Assembly (NCBI GenBank): GCA_001910725.1
Contig: MJGA01000010.1
Span: forward strand, 496,001 to 560,000
Reading direction: 5' to 3'
From: Phanerodontia chrysosporium
Lineage: Eukaryota; Basidiomycota; Agaricomycetes; Polyporales; Phanerochaetaceae
DNA length: 64,000 nucleotides
Program-made: the position numbers and the translations under genes
Notes under the pieces: model-generated
Database searches by the model: none
The model's input: the letters and a program-made list of their open reading frames with translations, nothing else
Told to the model about the DNA's origin: nothing
Shown: positions 44,348 to 56,869 of the stretch, in pieces
Numbering within the stretch: position 1 is the stretch's first letter
Layout of the letters: every line of letters starts with the position of its first letter

Positions 44348-47300
44348 ATGCGACTAAACACTGAACAACCCACCAAAGACAAGCGGATTCATGTAAAACT
44401 GGACATGAATCTGCTTGACCCCGAGATCATGCGGAACGAGGTGTCGTTTGAGGGCGCCATAGGTCTCCTCGAGAGCCACCTCGTCAATCCTGCCATCGAT
44501 ACGCAGCACTTGCTCGAAGATATCTTGGATATACCCTGCCTATTTGAATTGTTTGTCAATGGTACGTGATAGCTGCCCTACAGGGCGATAAATTGCTCAA
44601 TCTATTTTCTAGCCTTGTCTGAGGAGTCCTACAACGTGCTTCTTTCCTGGCTGCTCGAAACCTTCCCTTCAACAGCAGTCGATTTTTGCGCATCACTGGG
44701 TTGCAGACTCCTTCAAGAGTTATCTATCTATTGCGGCTCATTCCAGGTTCCTGCATTCGATCAGTCCCAGCGCGATGTGGCGCTAGCACGCCCCGTCGTC
44801 GCCGCCTTGGCGATAATCTGCTGCATGGAAGACCCCGAGGAGCCCGTATCTCATCAAGACATACGCCAGTCGAAGCGTACCTCGCAGAAGCAAACTAAGA
44901 AGGCCAGACGGGCGGAGAGGAAGCCAAACGTCGACGAGGAACCCTTCTTGAGGTTTGGGATTCGGGCTGCCCCTCAGAGCAGGGAGGATGCACTTGATCT
45001 ATCTCGTCAAATCCTCCAAGACCAGCGTTTTATCCTCCTGGTACGTAACCCTCAGTTCTGACCTAGTTATGATATCTCAACCGCCGTACAGACCTATCTC
45101 AATGCGTTGCGGGCATCTGAACATGCGGAACACGTCCGACTGCGTTACATTCCTACCATATCCGCTGAACAAGCACAGACAGCAACTGGGGACGCGCAAG
45201 TTCCTGCCCCAGTCGAAGATACCTTCACCACTGTTGAAGTAGAGCCGGACCTTCCGTCTGCTTACCCAGCGGTGCAGCCGTTGAGGGCCGCGCTTTACTT
45301 CGACAGCCCTGACGGATTCGGTCCATGGAGACTTGTCGTGCCACAGCGCGCGGAGAAGGACCTTCGCGATACACGTAAGAAGGATCCGAAGCTTTTTGAC
45401 ATTATCATCAAGAAGCTCAAGTACGCTCGCGCCAATTCTCTTCGACCTGTCATCTGACGCAACGCCTCCAGAGAACTCTCGCTCGGTCACTTCTCAGCAG
45501 ACAACCAGAAACGTCTCATTGGGTCTGACAGCGGGCTGCCGATTTTCGAAGCGAAGATGACCGGCGATACGCGGCTAGTGGTGAGCGATCCTTACATCTA
45601 GCCGTACCGGCGTGTCTCAACCCCTGCAGTACCGTGTCGACTGTCAACAAGAGTATGATTCCGATGTAAGTTCGACCATAGCACCTTGTATATGCGTTAT
45701 TCAATCCCAACGCTGGTTTATCTAGGTGGTCACTCAAGGTAACACATTCAGATGAGCATCCCCCTGGTTGTGTCGCTCACGACGATTAGTTCTTCACATC
45801 TACGGAGTGTATACCCATGCTCAAATGCATGGAAAGCGCTTTTGGGATGCCGTGTCACGCTCAGCGGCGAATGGCGGCCGGGAGTATCGCAAAAGGTGGG
45901 TCTCTGCCACCTGACAAACCGCATTTTCTCGAATTCAGGTGGCCTTCTTCATAGGTGCATCTACCGTAGCAGCCCGAGAACCCCGGGAAGCGACGTCATT
46001 TTGCCTGCGGTATGGCTTTCAGGAACTGTCGAAGAAGAAGAAGACAGCGAGGAGCTTGGTTTGCAATACCCTGATCTCAGCGCTGATGACAAGCAGGAGG
46101 TACGTCTGATACTATGTCCGTGGTTCAGACTCTCATCTAAGCATTTTCGCAGCTCCAAAACCTTTTGCGGTAAGTCCGAGGGCTTCACAGTGTGTAAATC
46201 CATTGTTCAAGTTTTCCACATCCTCCCTGATAGCTCCGATAAGTTTGTTCCGTTCTCTCAGGTATGTTCTGGGGTGTTCTTAGGGGAATGGCGGGTCTAA
46301 TGCGTACTCCTTCGACAGGCATTCTTGAATGGTATATCCAATTCTTGTACGACGTGTTGTGGCGGTACGACTTACCGACTATTCAAGGTATTATCTCGGA
46401 CAAGGACATCAACCATCCTTTCTACATGTCGTACGTTATTACTATGCTTGTACAACAGTTAAGTATCAAATCGTCTATCTAGGCCTCAAGAGCAAATGAT
46501 CGTCAAGCACCCTGGCTCGTGCTTCGTCTACGGGCGTAGTGGCACAGGGTAGGGTAGTGAATGGCTCCCGAGGGGCGAATAGGTCTGACGGTAGTCCTCT
46601 AGGAAAACGACTACCATGGTATTCAAGATGATTGGCATTGAACGGATGTATCGCACCTTCAAGGATGACCTAGACGTAGATGCGGTGGTAGTGAGACCTC
46701 GGCAGCTCTTCGTGACGCAGTCGCGGTCGCTTGCCGAGAAGGTTGAAGAGTATTTCAAGAAGATGGTGCTCGCCGTCGAGGTTGAAGGTCACGCTATGCC
46801 CCAATCCCCTAATGTCGAGAGATGCCGTGACGGAAGCGCGGAGTTTGCTATGGTGGACAAGGATGAGGAGGCCCGTCATCATAGCTTGTTGCCCCAGAAA
46901 TTCTCGGATCTCACAGAGGACCATTTTCCTCTCTTCCTAACGACTGATCAGGTACGGCTCTACGGTATCATACAATGATCAAGGATAGCTGACCCTCCTT
47001 AGCTCTATCGACTCCTTGCTGCTGATTTCAACAAGCTCGTCGACGAGCAAGAGGGCTCAAGGAAAGGACGGATCTTCCAGAGAGACCCGGAAACGCAAAG
47101 TCAGGAGAGCTTGCGACGCGTTCCCGATAATCTGATCTCGTATCGCACATTTCTCAAGTCATTCTGGCGGAAGCTCCCTTACGGACTCACCAAGGGGCTC
47201 GGTGAGTCTGCGCCACGTTATCTCGTTCCGTCCACGCTAAATACGCCATACACAGAGCCTTCCTCAGTCTATTCTGAATTTATTGGTGAGTGTTGAGTCG

Positions 47301-50300
47301 GCTAGCTGCTGCTTGACTAATCCACGGCAGGTACCATCAAGGGCTCGGAGCTCGCGTTGAAGAGTGGGAACGGCGTTCTGGACAGGCAAAGCTACGGAAC
47401 CCTCAGCGATCGGGTCACGGCTTTCAGCGGAAATCGCGAGACCGTCTACAGTCTTTTTGAGTCTTACGTCAAGGCCAAAAAAAGGGCAGGACAGGCGGAC
47501 GCCGCTGATAGGTAATGTATTTAGTTGGGTATCGATGTCAGCTGGGACTGACAACTGACGATGGTGAAGGACGCACGCGCTCATTCAGAACCTTCTGCAA
47601 CATGGTATTCCTGGGAAGAAGGTGGATTACATGTAAGGCAGCTGGTTCTTGTTTAGATGATGAGCTAATTGGAGAGTCATGTCAGCTACATCGACGAAGT
47701 CCAAGACAATCTCCTTGTGGATACCTTCAGTTCGCCCCATTTAGTCCCGCGGTGCCTACAACCTTGCTCATGCCTGTCTAGTCTTGCGCTTCATATGTAA
47801 ACGGCCAGACGGTGTATTCTGGGCAGGCGACACAGCTCAGACGATCAGCGCAGGAAGCTCATTCCGGTTCAATGAGTTGAAAGCTTTCATGTACAGGTTG
47901 GAGGTGCGAGCATGGCGTCTTTTAGCCAGGGATCGACCGAGTGCTGAACGCCGCGATAGAAGGGAAGCAAGGCATCGAACTCGGAGACATTCCAGCTGAC
48001 GAAGAACTACCGTTCCCACGGAGGAATCGTCAAGTGTGCGAACACGATCGTCCGGCTAATTTCGAGGTTCTGGCCATACACGATCGATTCGCTGAAAGAG
48101 GAGAAGGGTCTCATGGACGGCCTCAAGCCCACATTCTTTAGTGGTGGCAGTGGCGCGACACCACGATTCGATGAATTCCTGTCGGACGATAGGTGAGTGG
48201 ACAATCTTAACAGTACATCGTGTCCTGACTAATGCTCTGTATAGCGGTTGTGCAATCGAGTTCGGCGCAAAGCAATGTGTGTTCAATGTGCACATCCTTG
48301 TTTGTTGTACTGATAATTTGCAGGCATCATCGTCAGAGATCCTGAAGAAGTTAAAAGGTTGTATCAGGAACTAGGTGACATAGGCATCATCATGTATGCC
48401 ATCTCTCTCATGGGTGTCGAGGTTGAACGTTCAACTGCGCATGCAGGACTCTCGACGATACCAAAGGGCTGGAGTTCGAAGATGTAAGTCATCCATGCCT
48501 TGGCGGCTTCGCTCGGTCTCAACCCTCTCAGGTTGTCCTATACAACTTCTTTGCGGACTCAACGGTCGGAGCTTCTCAGTGGCGCCTTGTGCTAGCCGAG
48601 GCAGACGGCATGACGATCCATCGTCCTACCTTCGATGAAATCAAACACCATGGCCTTTGTCGTGAGGTGTGTTACAGTTGTTTTGACGAAGTAGCATTAC
48701 TGATCTGTGTGCCTGGCTGCAGCTCAAGTCTCTGTATGTTGCGGCTACCAGGGCTCGCTTGAACCTCTGGATCATCGATTATTCGGAGAAGGGAGAGCCT
48801 ATGCGCGTACGTTGCTTGCAGATGCTATGTCTGCGACGTCCCTAAGCAACGGTTACTATTAGCTTCTTTGGCAGCACCGGAACGAGATCTCGACGTGGGT
48901 CCCGGGCTCTCCCGTACCTCGCCTCGCTGCGGCCTCCTCCCGCGCAGAGTGGGCTTCTGCTGCTCAAAAGTACTTCAGCAACAAGAACTATCTGCAAGCT
49001 ATACATGCATATCAGAGAGCCGGCATGGTGCGCGAACGGTCTATCGCAGAAGCGTACTATCTACGAGACCTCGCAGAGGAACAAGAGTCGCCAAATTCTT
49101 CTGGCGACAACAATTCGTTCGTAAAGGCAGCCAGGGCCTTCCAAGGAGTTGCAGAACTTGTCGAGAATGCGCAGACCAAGCAGGCATATCACCGCATTTG
49201 TGCAGAATGCTTCGTCCGCGCAGGCGATGACTCGAGTGCAGCCTACTTCTTCGAATGCGCAGCTGCTTACGATCTCTCAGCCACGCACTACCGTGCAGCA
49301 GGGTCTTTTGATGACGCTGTCCGGCTGGCGAAGACCCACGAACACGAGATGCAATCAGAAGTCGTCGAAAACATAGTCGATGTATCAAAGCTGTATTATC
49401 TCAAATCTGGGGAGATCAGGTGAGCAAATTCATGTGATTGTCTCCAGTAGAGACCAACTTTCCTGCAGCAAGGCAGAGGAGCTGTTTGACTCGGTCGAAG
49501 AGGCCGCCGACTTCACCGACCTCTACGGCCTTGATGTCGCTCGTGCAAGACTGTATGAAAGCCATCACCTTCACGCCGATGCTGCAGAGGTTCACATACT
49601 GCTCGGTCAAATCGATGAAGCTATCAGATTATTTCTCAAGGCTGGGGAGACGGACTCCTCAAAGGTGCACAGGGCGTATGAATGTATCCTCGATGAATTC
49701 TGGAAAATCATGCCTCTCGGCGTTCGCCCCCAATCCGACGACGCTCATGTTCGGCGGTTGTTGGATCTCTCAGCCTCGTAATCAAACATGAGCTGTCCAG
49801 CGAGGAGAAAGACCAGGTATGAGGTTAGTTGCTTCTGTGCCATGTGATCGCTTATTGTCGTGACATTGTCAGCTTGCGATGTTTGCCGCAATCACATCCG
49901 GAAGCATACAGGACCTCAAGAATCTCGGGCGTCGATTCGCTCCTGGGAATGCGCCATGCACGGTACTTTGTCTCGATCACGTCTTTTCCACTGATACAGT
50001 GTCTGCCGAGTTCAAGTCCTCCGATCCCGACAAACTTGGTCACGTGCTACAGCTCTTTTCATTGTACACTCAGGCCCTACGGTCCCTGGCATATTCACGC
50101 CACGCATTCGACGGTATTGGCACTCAAAGATTGCTCAGATTCTCCGCAGTGGCGGCGTCTGAGCTGTACACCGTGCAGCCTGGAAGTATCCTCGCCGAGG
50201 AGCTAGTGCGGGTCCAATACTGCGGCGACCTCCCCAGTCAAGGGGTCCAGGTTCCTGTTCTCGCCATGGAGCGCATAGTCCGCAACTTTCTGCAACGCCG

Positions 50301-52709
50301 CCTTCTCGACAGGGTTCGAGCAGAAAATGACGCATGCAGATCTTCATCAGTTTGGTCACAGCCTTGTGTCTATTTCGCTATAGAAAACCGTTGTAGATCT
50401 AGGGACGAAGAACGCTGCACGCGACTGCATGTCGCCTGGAACGACCTTCCTCGGCACCAGGGACAGTTATCGTCACTTGTTCTAAGGCAAATGCAGATCT
50501 ATGAAGACGGAAGCGGCGCAGAGCGGTGGATGGAACGATGGGATCAGCATCGGTGAGTATGATTAGGACAGATTAGTATCTATTTTAATTTCTTCATGCA
50601 GGTGGTGGTTATTGCGCCTGTATAGATCATGGCAGCCGTTATTCGGAAAGCTCACGACCATGGCGGAACCTGCGACCGACTGCTCGGTGGCCAAAAAATG
50701 GCTTTATGGCACATTTTTCGACCACACACCATGTCTAGCAAGCAAGTCAATGCCTGAAGGGTTTTTGACTGGCCTCATACGCTACTTCACCTTGTATCGA
50801 GTTGCCGCAAGGTCCGACAGTCCTTCATATGCGCACAGGCTTCCCTGCATCACGGGGCCATTCCCTGTCTGGATTTCGCGTCACCGCGGGCGCGACGGCG
50901 TTCACTTGACACGTGGCTTGCTCAGTTTCTTCGCTGGTTATCCCAAAGGGATTTTGGCTTGTACCAGGCTTTTGAGGTGTGTATTCCTTGACCAAGTATT
51001 CCGTCACACTCACTGAGTATTTCATTAGGCACATAGTGACATGGAAACTTCCCATCGATGCGTCCGTCCTGTGTGACTTCCTTGACCTGATTAGTGCCAC
51101 CCTTGTTGTTGCATACCGGGCGCATCGTCCAGCCCATATTCACGGTACTGTTCTCCCTCGTACATGGCTTCTCAGCGTTGCTGGGCTCCTCTGCGACCCG
51201 TCCGCATCAACCAAACCCTTCGGCTCCATTGCAGATTATGTCACAAGTGTCGCGATAATTCTGGGACGACTATATACCGGCTCTGAGGCAGGTAAGTTGC
51301 TCTCGTTGGGTGCTACGCAGAGCTTGACCTTGTCATAGAGCATTTGTTCCCGTCCACATCATCCCGGCCGGCATATTTGACTCGAAGCATTTATATCGCA
51401 CGCATGTCAGTAACATGCCTCGCCATGGAGTCCGGTTACTGATTTGATCCTCATTCCTATTAGATGCCAAAATCTAGCCCTAGGTATGATCTTATTCCAC
51501 ATGCTCAGGACATGCGCTCACGTACATTGTAGTGGGCTACAATATCGAAGAAGTGGAGATCAAGAACACCATTCGTCACACCCTTCGCCACCTGGGTACA
51601 TCATTGGAGCAGCCTGAACCGCACTGGCTGTATCGAAGGCTATCTACCGCGATACACTGGGAGCTGATCATGGATATTGTCCGCAAGAACTCGTTTGAAC
51701 TCGCTGTTGGCGATATGATCCAGCTAGCGGAGGGTTGCAAGGTCTCTGTCATGCCTCCCCTCCCGGACGCCTCCGGCGTGTCATATACAGTCTCCCTGAC
51801 GAGATCCCTGCCTTGCTTCTACCTGGAATCGCGGCAGACCCTTCCCTGCGGGCTACCGTCACTCCGAGTCGCGTAGGCGAGCCAGTCCCTGTAATCAAGA
51901 CCATCAACAAGGTGGCAACAGATGCGCCTATACACTCTCAGGCACTGTTTGAAGACAGGGAAGCAGGATTCGATGCACCCGTCGGCAACAGTGGCGACAT
52001 AGTAGAAGACGACGACACTCTGGCCGACCTTCCGGCATACACAGACGAGCACCTCGATATCGTACGCAAGGCTGTTGACATATATCTTGATAGAAGACAA
52101 CGACGACGCTTGAATACGGCTCCGCTCAATGACCTTAATTTCCGTAGGGCACGGCACTTCACCGCCTTCCTGGCGCGGTCTGGACATATGTCCTGGTCAG
52201 GCAAATTGCGCAACTTCTACCGCAAGTTGTACCTGGGGCCAGTCCCTCATGTCATTGTTTCTCTCGACTGCGCTGTGGATCATCTTCGCAGCCAGAAGGG
52301 AAAAGAGACAATGCGGCTCAGCGACAAGAAAGGTGATCATCGTGAACTAGACGCCATTCGAGCTGAGGTCAAACGATGGAAGTGAGTGGCAGTGATCACG
52401 TTTTGCCCACATCGGTGCTGATACGCGTTTAGTGAGCTCTGTTGCACTGCAGATGCCTTCATGGCCTTGCTCGGCCCAGAGTCAGAGATTCACCGTGACG
52501 CAGATCGCCAGCGACTCGAACAGTGCTTATCGGATGCCCAGCAATTTCTGAATGCCATTACCTCCAACTCTAGCGATCTTTGGCGTGAGGACTTGGCTAT
52601 CGCAGTCAAGGGCATATTGATGAGGGCGCCAGAGAACATGCGTGTCGCACCGCCGAAGCCCGAGTTGCAGGTAGAGATCGAATCCGATTCTTCTTACGTG
52701 TACGACTAG
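44348..52709 (+). CDS. Giant UvrD-type helicase with TPR and CCCH regions (TRANK1-like, paralog C)
   Basis: Apparently complete. ATG 44348 (MRLNTEQPTKDKRIHVKLDM). The N-terminal domain ends LFELFVNG, followed by YLNALRASEHAEHVRLRY and DGFGPWRLVVPQRAEKDLRD. Helicase motifs: Walker A GRSGTG-KTTTMVFKMIG (split by an intron at 46557-46602), RQLFVTQSRSLAEKV, YIDEVQDNLL (about 47690), FWAGDTAQTISAGSSFRFNE, TKNYRSHGGIV, KGLEFED and LYVAATRARLNLW (about 48730). A helical-repeat region follows (AYHRICAECFVRAGDDSSAA), then a CCCH finger C-x8-C-x7-C-x3-H (about 50364-50431) and the C-terminal domain (RNFYRKLYLGPVPHVIVSLD). It ends SDSSYVYD, stop 52707-52709. About 30 short introns. All SF1 ATPase motifs are present. 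Role unknown; relatives include vertebrate TRANK1. Confidence 0.87.
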
Positions 52710-53641
52710 GTGTATTGCTTCACCGTATCACTTACTACTCCCGCCTTTTGTATCTTAATATCTTACCCATGCAATTCAGAGCTTACGCTCTTGATGATCC
52801 ATACGCTGCCTGTCCGACTCCAGCCCTAGTTAAGCGCTGGTGTACGTTGTTTCTGACCATCATCATCTCTGAAGACATATCCACAGACAACATGTTCCAT
52901 GCTGCAAGAGCCGTCTGTTCAAACCGAACTGGTGCATTATCCCGTTCATGTCAGCCATGGATGCACTGACTGGCACATCGCTGGTCTCGACTGCGCAGTG
53001 GTCCGCAGAGCTGTTCATCCAGTACGGCACTGCTGATCCTCGGGTTACGCGGGTGCACTCGCAGCCTTCGCACTCATCGCCAGCAGATTGAAAGGGCTTA
53101 TGCTGTGCACCGTTTGACGTTTGGCGAGACCGTCGCACGCCCGTCGTTCACGGACCACGACGTGGCTTCGACAACCGGTCTCGCCGACTCGGTGTCTCGT
53201 GCCAGTGCACGTTGGCGATGTCGCCGCGCTTGACAAGTATGTTGTCTTGTGTGCTGTTCATCCTTGCGTCCCTAATGCCTCGCTCTATAGATTTTATTGT
53301 CACTGCAAGGCAGATAGGCTAACTTACGTGTAATCTGTTCGGCGTGTCGCAAATCGTGGGGCCTTCGCCGCTCCGACATCCCTTCCACGTTATTCATGAA
53401 AGTCCAGCAGCTATACCTCGACATAGCTGGGCGATGAGGAATACGCGTTCCGGAGATGTGTCTATGCCCGCGTGCGTCGGCAGGTTAGAACCTGACGTCC
53501 ACGCTGGACAAGGCTGTGCCGGAAATGCGCTCTCAGAAAGACACATGCTGACCTCTGGAGGCGATACGCTCTTCGCGGGCTTAAAAGCCTGGCGTATATG
53601 CTCCGGGGAAGCGCAAGTCTCCACTCGAGTCTAGTTTGCTG
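52710..53641. other. Intergenic, no gene seen
   Basis: Only short frames without signal peptide, domain or consistent splice sites. It contains the 3' end of paralog C and the promoter of the protease. Confidence 0.4.
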
Positions 53642-55169
53642 ATGGCTGCACATATACTGGTCCTCCTCGCTCTGCTCCCATATGTCCTTTCTCAAACCGT
53701 AGGTGCGGATACGGGCAGGTCCATGCCGCTCGTCAACATGGGTAGCTTGGTCAGGAGCGATGGTACCTTTGATCGTGCTCGTGCTGCGGCCCAAAGTCTC
53801 AAGATCTCAAGGTACATAAAGAACCTATTCGTCGTTCCGCAGGCTCCTCATGCTCGTTGATCCTGTAGCAAATATCAGGCACATTTCCAGAGAATGGCGA
53901 ATGCTGGAGAGCTACCGCAGGCGTCTGTCCCTTCCCTGCTGGAGATGGACCCACCTGGCGCGTTCAATATTACACCCGAAGACAGTGGGTCATTCTGGGC
54001 CGGGTACCTAACCATCGGAACGCCGCCCCAACAGTTCTTCGTGGATCCTGACACCGGGTCCTCGGATCTATGGGTACCTTCCGTGCTCTGCAACTCAAGT
54101 ACGTGCTCGATGAAACGCAAATTCGACGCAAGCAAGTCCAGCACCGCTCAGTTCCAAGAGCCGGATGGCAGCTTTGTGATCCAATACGGGGACAATTCCA
54201 CGGTATCTGGGCCGGCATATCGGGATGCTGGTGCGCACGAATGTCTGACTGGATGGATTTCCATGTATTAACGGAATTCGCAGTGACCATGGCCGGACTC
54301 ACGGTGGCTTACCAGCTCTTCTCGCCTGTAACGAACGTCTCCGATCAGTTCGCAAACTCGACCTTGGATGGGTTGATCGGGTTGGCGTACCCAAAACTCT
54401 CGAATCTCAACAGCGTAAGGTCTCTGATGTGTGACCTATAGGGCGTCACTCACAGTCTTCCGTAGACTCCTTTCGTGAATACTGCGAAGCTCCAGGGTCT
54501 CGTTAAGGACGCGATGTTCGGTATCAAGCTCTCCAACGTCTCGAACTCCTCCGAAATCTTTTTTGGAGGCGTCAACAACGAGCTCTTTAAGGGCGACATC
54601 GAGTACCACGACGTGAACCAGACGTTCGGGTTCTGGCAAATCATGAACGCTTCTGTCCACGCCTTCCATGAGGAGCTCGAGATGCCTCCGTTCCAGACGG
54701 TCATCGACTCTGGCACTACGCTGCTGTATGGCCCGCCGGATCTCGTGCAGATGGTGTACGACAAGATACCTAATTCAGTACGCAACGACAGCGTCATTCC
54801 TGGCGCATACCAGTTCCCATGCAATGCGACGCCCGCCCCCTTCGTGGCGTTCAGTTGGGGCCAAACAGTATGGGAAGTCAGTCCTGAGAAGTGAGTAGGG
54901 GCGATACTTCCTGCGTTCGCTGGCTAACCTCGTATTCTAGCTTCAACTTTGGCCAGATCGAGGATGGAAGTCCGTATTGCGCTGGAGCACTGCTTGCGCA
55001 GAACACGTTCGGAAGGAGAATATTTGGCTTATCGGCGATGCGTGAGTACCTGGATTAGTCATCTGGTTTTAGCGATAACCAAAGCCGCCGCAGGTTCATG
55101 AAGAATGTCTACTCCGTCTTCAATTTCGATACCAATCAAGTCGGCTTTGCCTCGTTAACGTCTCTTTGA
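53642..55169 (+). CDS. Secreted aspartic protease, A1 (pepsin) family, with a 2-nt frameshift
   Basis: Acid protease, probably secreted or vacuolar. ATG 53642 opens a signal peptide (MAAHILVLLALLPYVLSQ). A propeptide follows, then the mature N-lobe with GYLTIGTPPQQFFVDPDTGS holding the first catalytic Asp, and the C-lobe with TVIDSGTTLLYGPP holding the second. Several N-glycosylation sequons occur (NSS, NVS, NAS). In the penultimate exon the frame reads AQNTFGRRIFGLS, whereas the conserved IWLIGDA-F read lies in another frame. An extra AG at about 55014-55018 explains this. Downstream, FMKNVYSVFNFDTNQVGFAS continues the correct fold to the stop at 55169. Read literally, the enzyme is truncated just before its last strands. 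Confidence 0.85.
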
Positions 55170-55473
55170 GACAGACCCTCCATCGTGTTGCGTGGACTCG
55201 GACCAATCGTATTCTTGCTTAATTTATTGCTTTCTATCGTTCCTCTATCTACGATGCTAGCAGTTCTCGATATTTCAGCGAGAATATTGCTCTCGACACC
55301 TTCACGCTCGGGCGACTGCAACGGCACCGAGGAACCTGTTGCAACATATTGATCACATTGCGATGCGCGAGGCACAAATCTGAGAGTCGCATTCCGTGGA
55401 AGTGGCCAAAGGGCGCAGGATGACGAGTCAAACGTTGTGCATCTGCAAGTTCAATTATGGCACATGAGGACGG

Positions 55474-56274
55474 TTAAGTTGAAACAGATGGCCCCTTCGA
55501 GCCGTAGATACTGCAGTTCAGATCTTGAAGGAGCCCAGTCTCCAACTCGTACATCCATCCATGCACGCCGATGAGGCTGCCCCTGCCCGTGCCCGCCCAG
55601 TGGTTCTTGACAACATCAGTCTGCACGAGGTTCAGCACCTGTTGTTTGATATTTATCTGTACGAGCTCGAGCACCGTGGGCGGATGCGGGAGCGATTTGG
55701 CGAGGTCGTGCAAGGGCGTGAGCCAGACGTCGAGCGGTGGCGGCGGCGGCCAGGAGGACGTCTCGTGGGGTTCCGTCGGCCCGTAGGACGCCTTGACGGG
55801 GTTGAACGCGGCGGCCTTGTCCGGCGCATGGTCGACGCACACGGCAACGCCGCCGCAGCGCGTGTGGCCTCCGACGACAATGTGCTCGACGCCGAGCTCA
55901 GCAACGGCGTACGTGATTGCGGAGATGCCGTTCGGATCGTCGAGCTGCACTTGGCTGGCGGACGCGAGTCAGTGCTTGAACGAAACCACAGGACGACCAC
56001 GGCATACTTGGCTATGTTGCGATGTGTGAATATCTGCCCCGGCATGCATGTCATGATGACAGACTCAGGTACTCGAGAGTCGCAACATCCGATCCACAAG
56101 ACCTGGAGGTTTCAGCACAAGCCCTAAGATGCCAGCGTTGTTGCTTACCTTCGGGTATTGTCCTTCAGCGCTGCGCTTGAAGAACCCTGGGTCGCGCTCG
56201 TCAACGCACTTTGCCCAATCCTGGTTCTTGTCGAGAAGTTCCTCCAGGATGGGAATAGGATATGGTCGCGGCAT
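55474..56274 (-). CDS. Beta-class carbonic anhydrase (CA1)
   Basis: Zinc enzyme interconverting CO2 and bicarbonate. ATG 56274: [20 protein letters not shown]. Zn ligands and the active-site dyad are visible as [12 protein letters not shown] (Cys, Asp-Arg) and [12 protein letters not shown] (His, Cys), with THRNIAK between. At least three exons; the C-terminal part ends [20 protein letters not shown] and stops at 55474. Full length for fungal beta-CAs. A TATATA element at about 56349 lies upstream. It is paired with CA2 across the monooxygenase gene. Confidence 0.9.
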
Positions 56275-56561
56275 GTTGTCTACGGCAAGGTCTCAGCGAC
56301 TGCTGACGTTCATAGACCGGGGTGCTGTCGAACATGTGCCTTCTCTTCTAATATATACAGGTGAACAGTAGCACCTGGCCATAGACCATGCTAACTTACC
56401 TTGATTGACAACCGGAGGTACGACCGCATCGGAGACAACATGTCATACACCGGTGGGTGCATGGGACGCTCTGGAGCAACCGAGAGCGCGACGGTGGGGT
56501 TGAGAACCGTGCCAGAGTGATGAGAAATAGGTATAAGTATCCAAGAATAATTTTTTCTTAA

Positions 56562-56632
56562 GCATTAATGGGGTAGTGGTAACCTGGGTCGTTGCCATCG
56601 ACCCGCCGGGGGTTCGATTCCCCCTTAATGCA
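56562..56632 (+). tRNA. tRNA-Gly (anticodon GCC)
   Basis: 71 bases folding as a cloverleaf: acceptor GCATTAA/TTAATGC with discriminator A, D-arm with GGTAGTGGTA, anticodon stem GGTCG/CGACC with loop TTGCCAT (anticodon GCC), and T-arm GGGGG-TTCGATT-CCCCC. There is no intron. The A-box and B-box (GGTTCGATTCC) are intact, and a T run follows. Confidence 0.95.
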
Positions 56633-56636
56633 TCAC

Positions 56637-56642
56637 TTTTTT
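56637..56642 (+). terminator. RNA polymerase III terminator of tRNA-Gly
   Basis: A run of six T starts five bases after the tRNA 3' end, the usual Pol III stop. Confidence 0.85.
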
Positions 56643-56869
56643 CTTTCGGTTTCGTTGCCTCGAAAGCGGTTTGGGACTAGCATCCGACAATATTGGGTTC
56701 CTTCAGTTGCAACTCGTGAATATACACTCTAATCTAGACCAGGACGGCGCAATGCAACAAGTCTCCGTGAATACTGACGAGTTTGAGTGCTTGCATGAGG
56801 TGAACCGTGCTCGGACACATTGCAAGGGCGCCCCTCGCGTACGCACACCGGCTTCAGCTCTCACGACAC

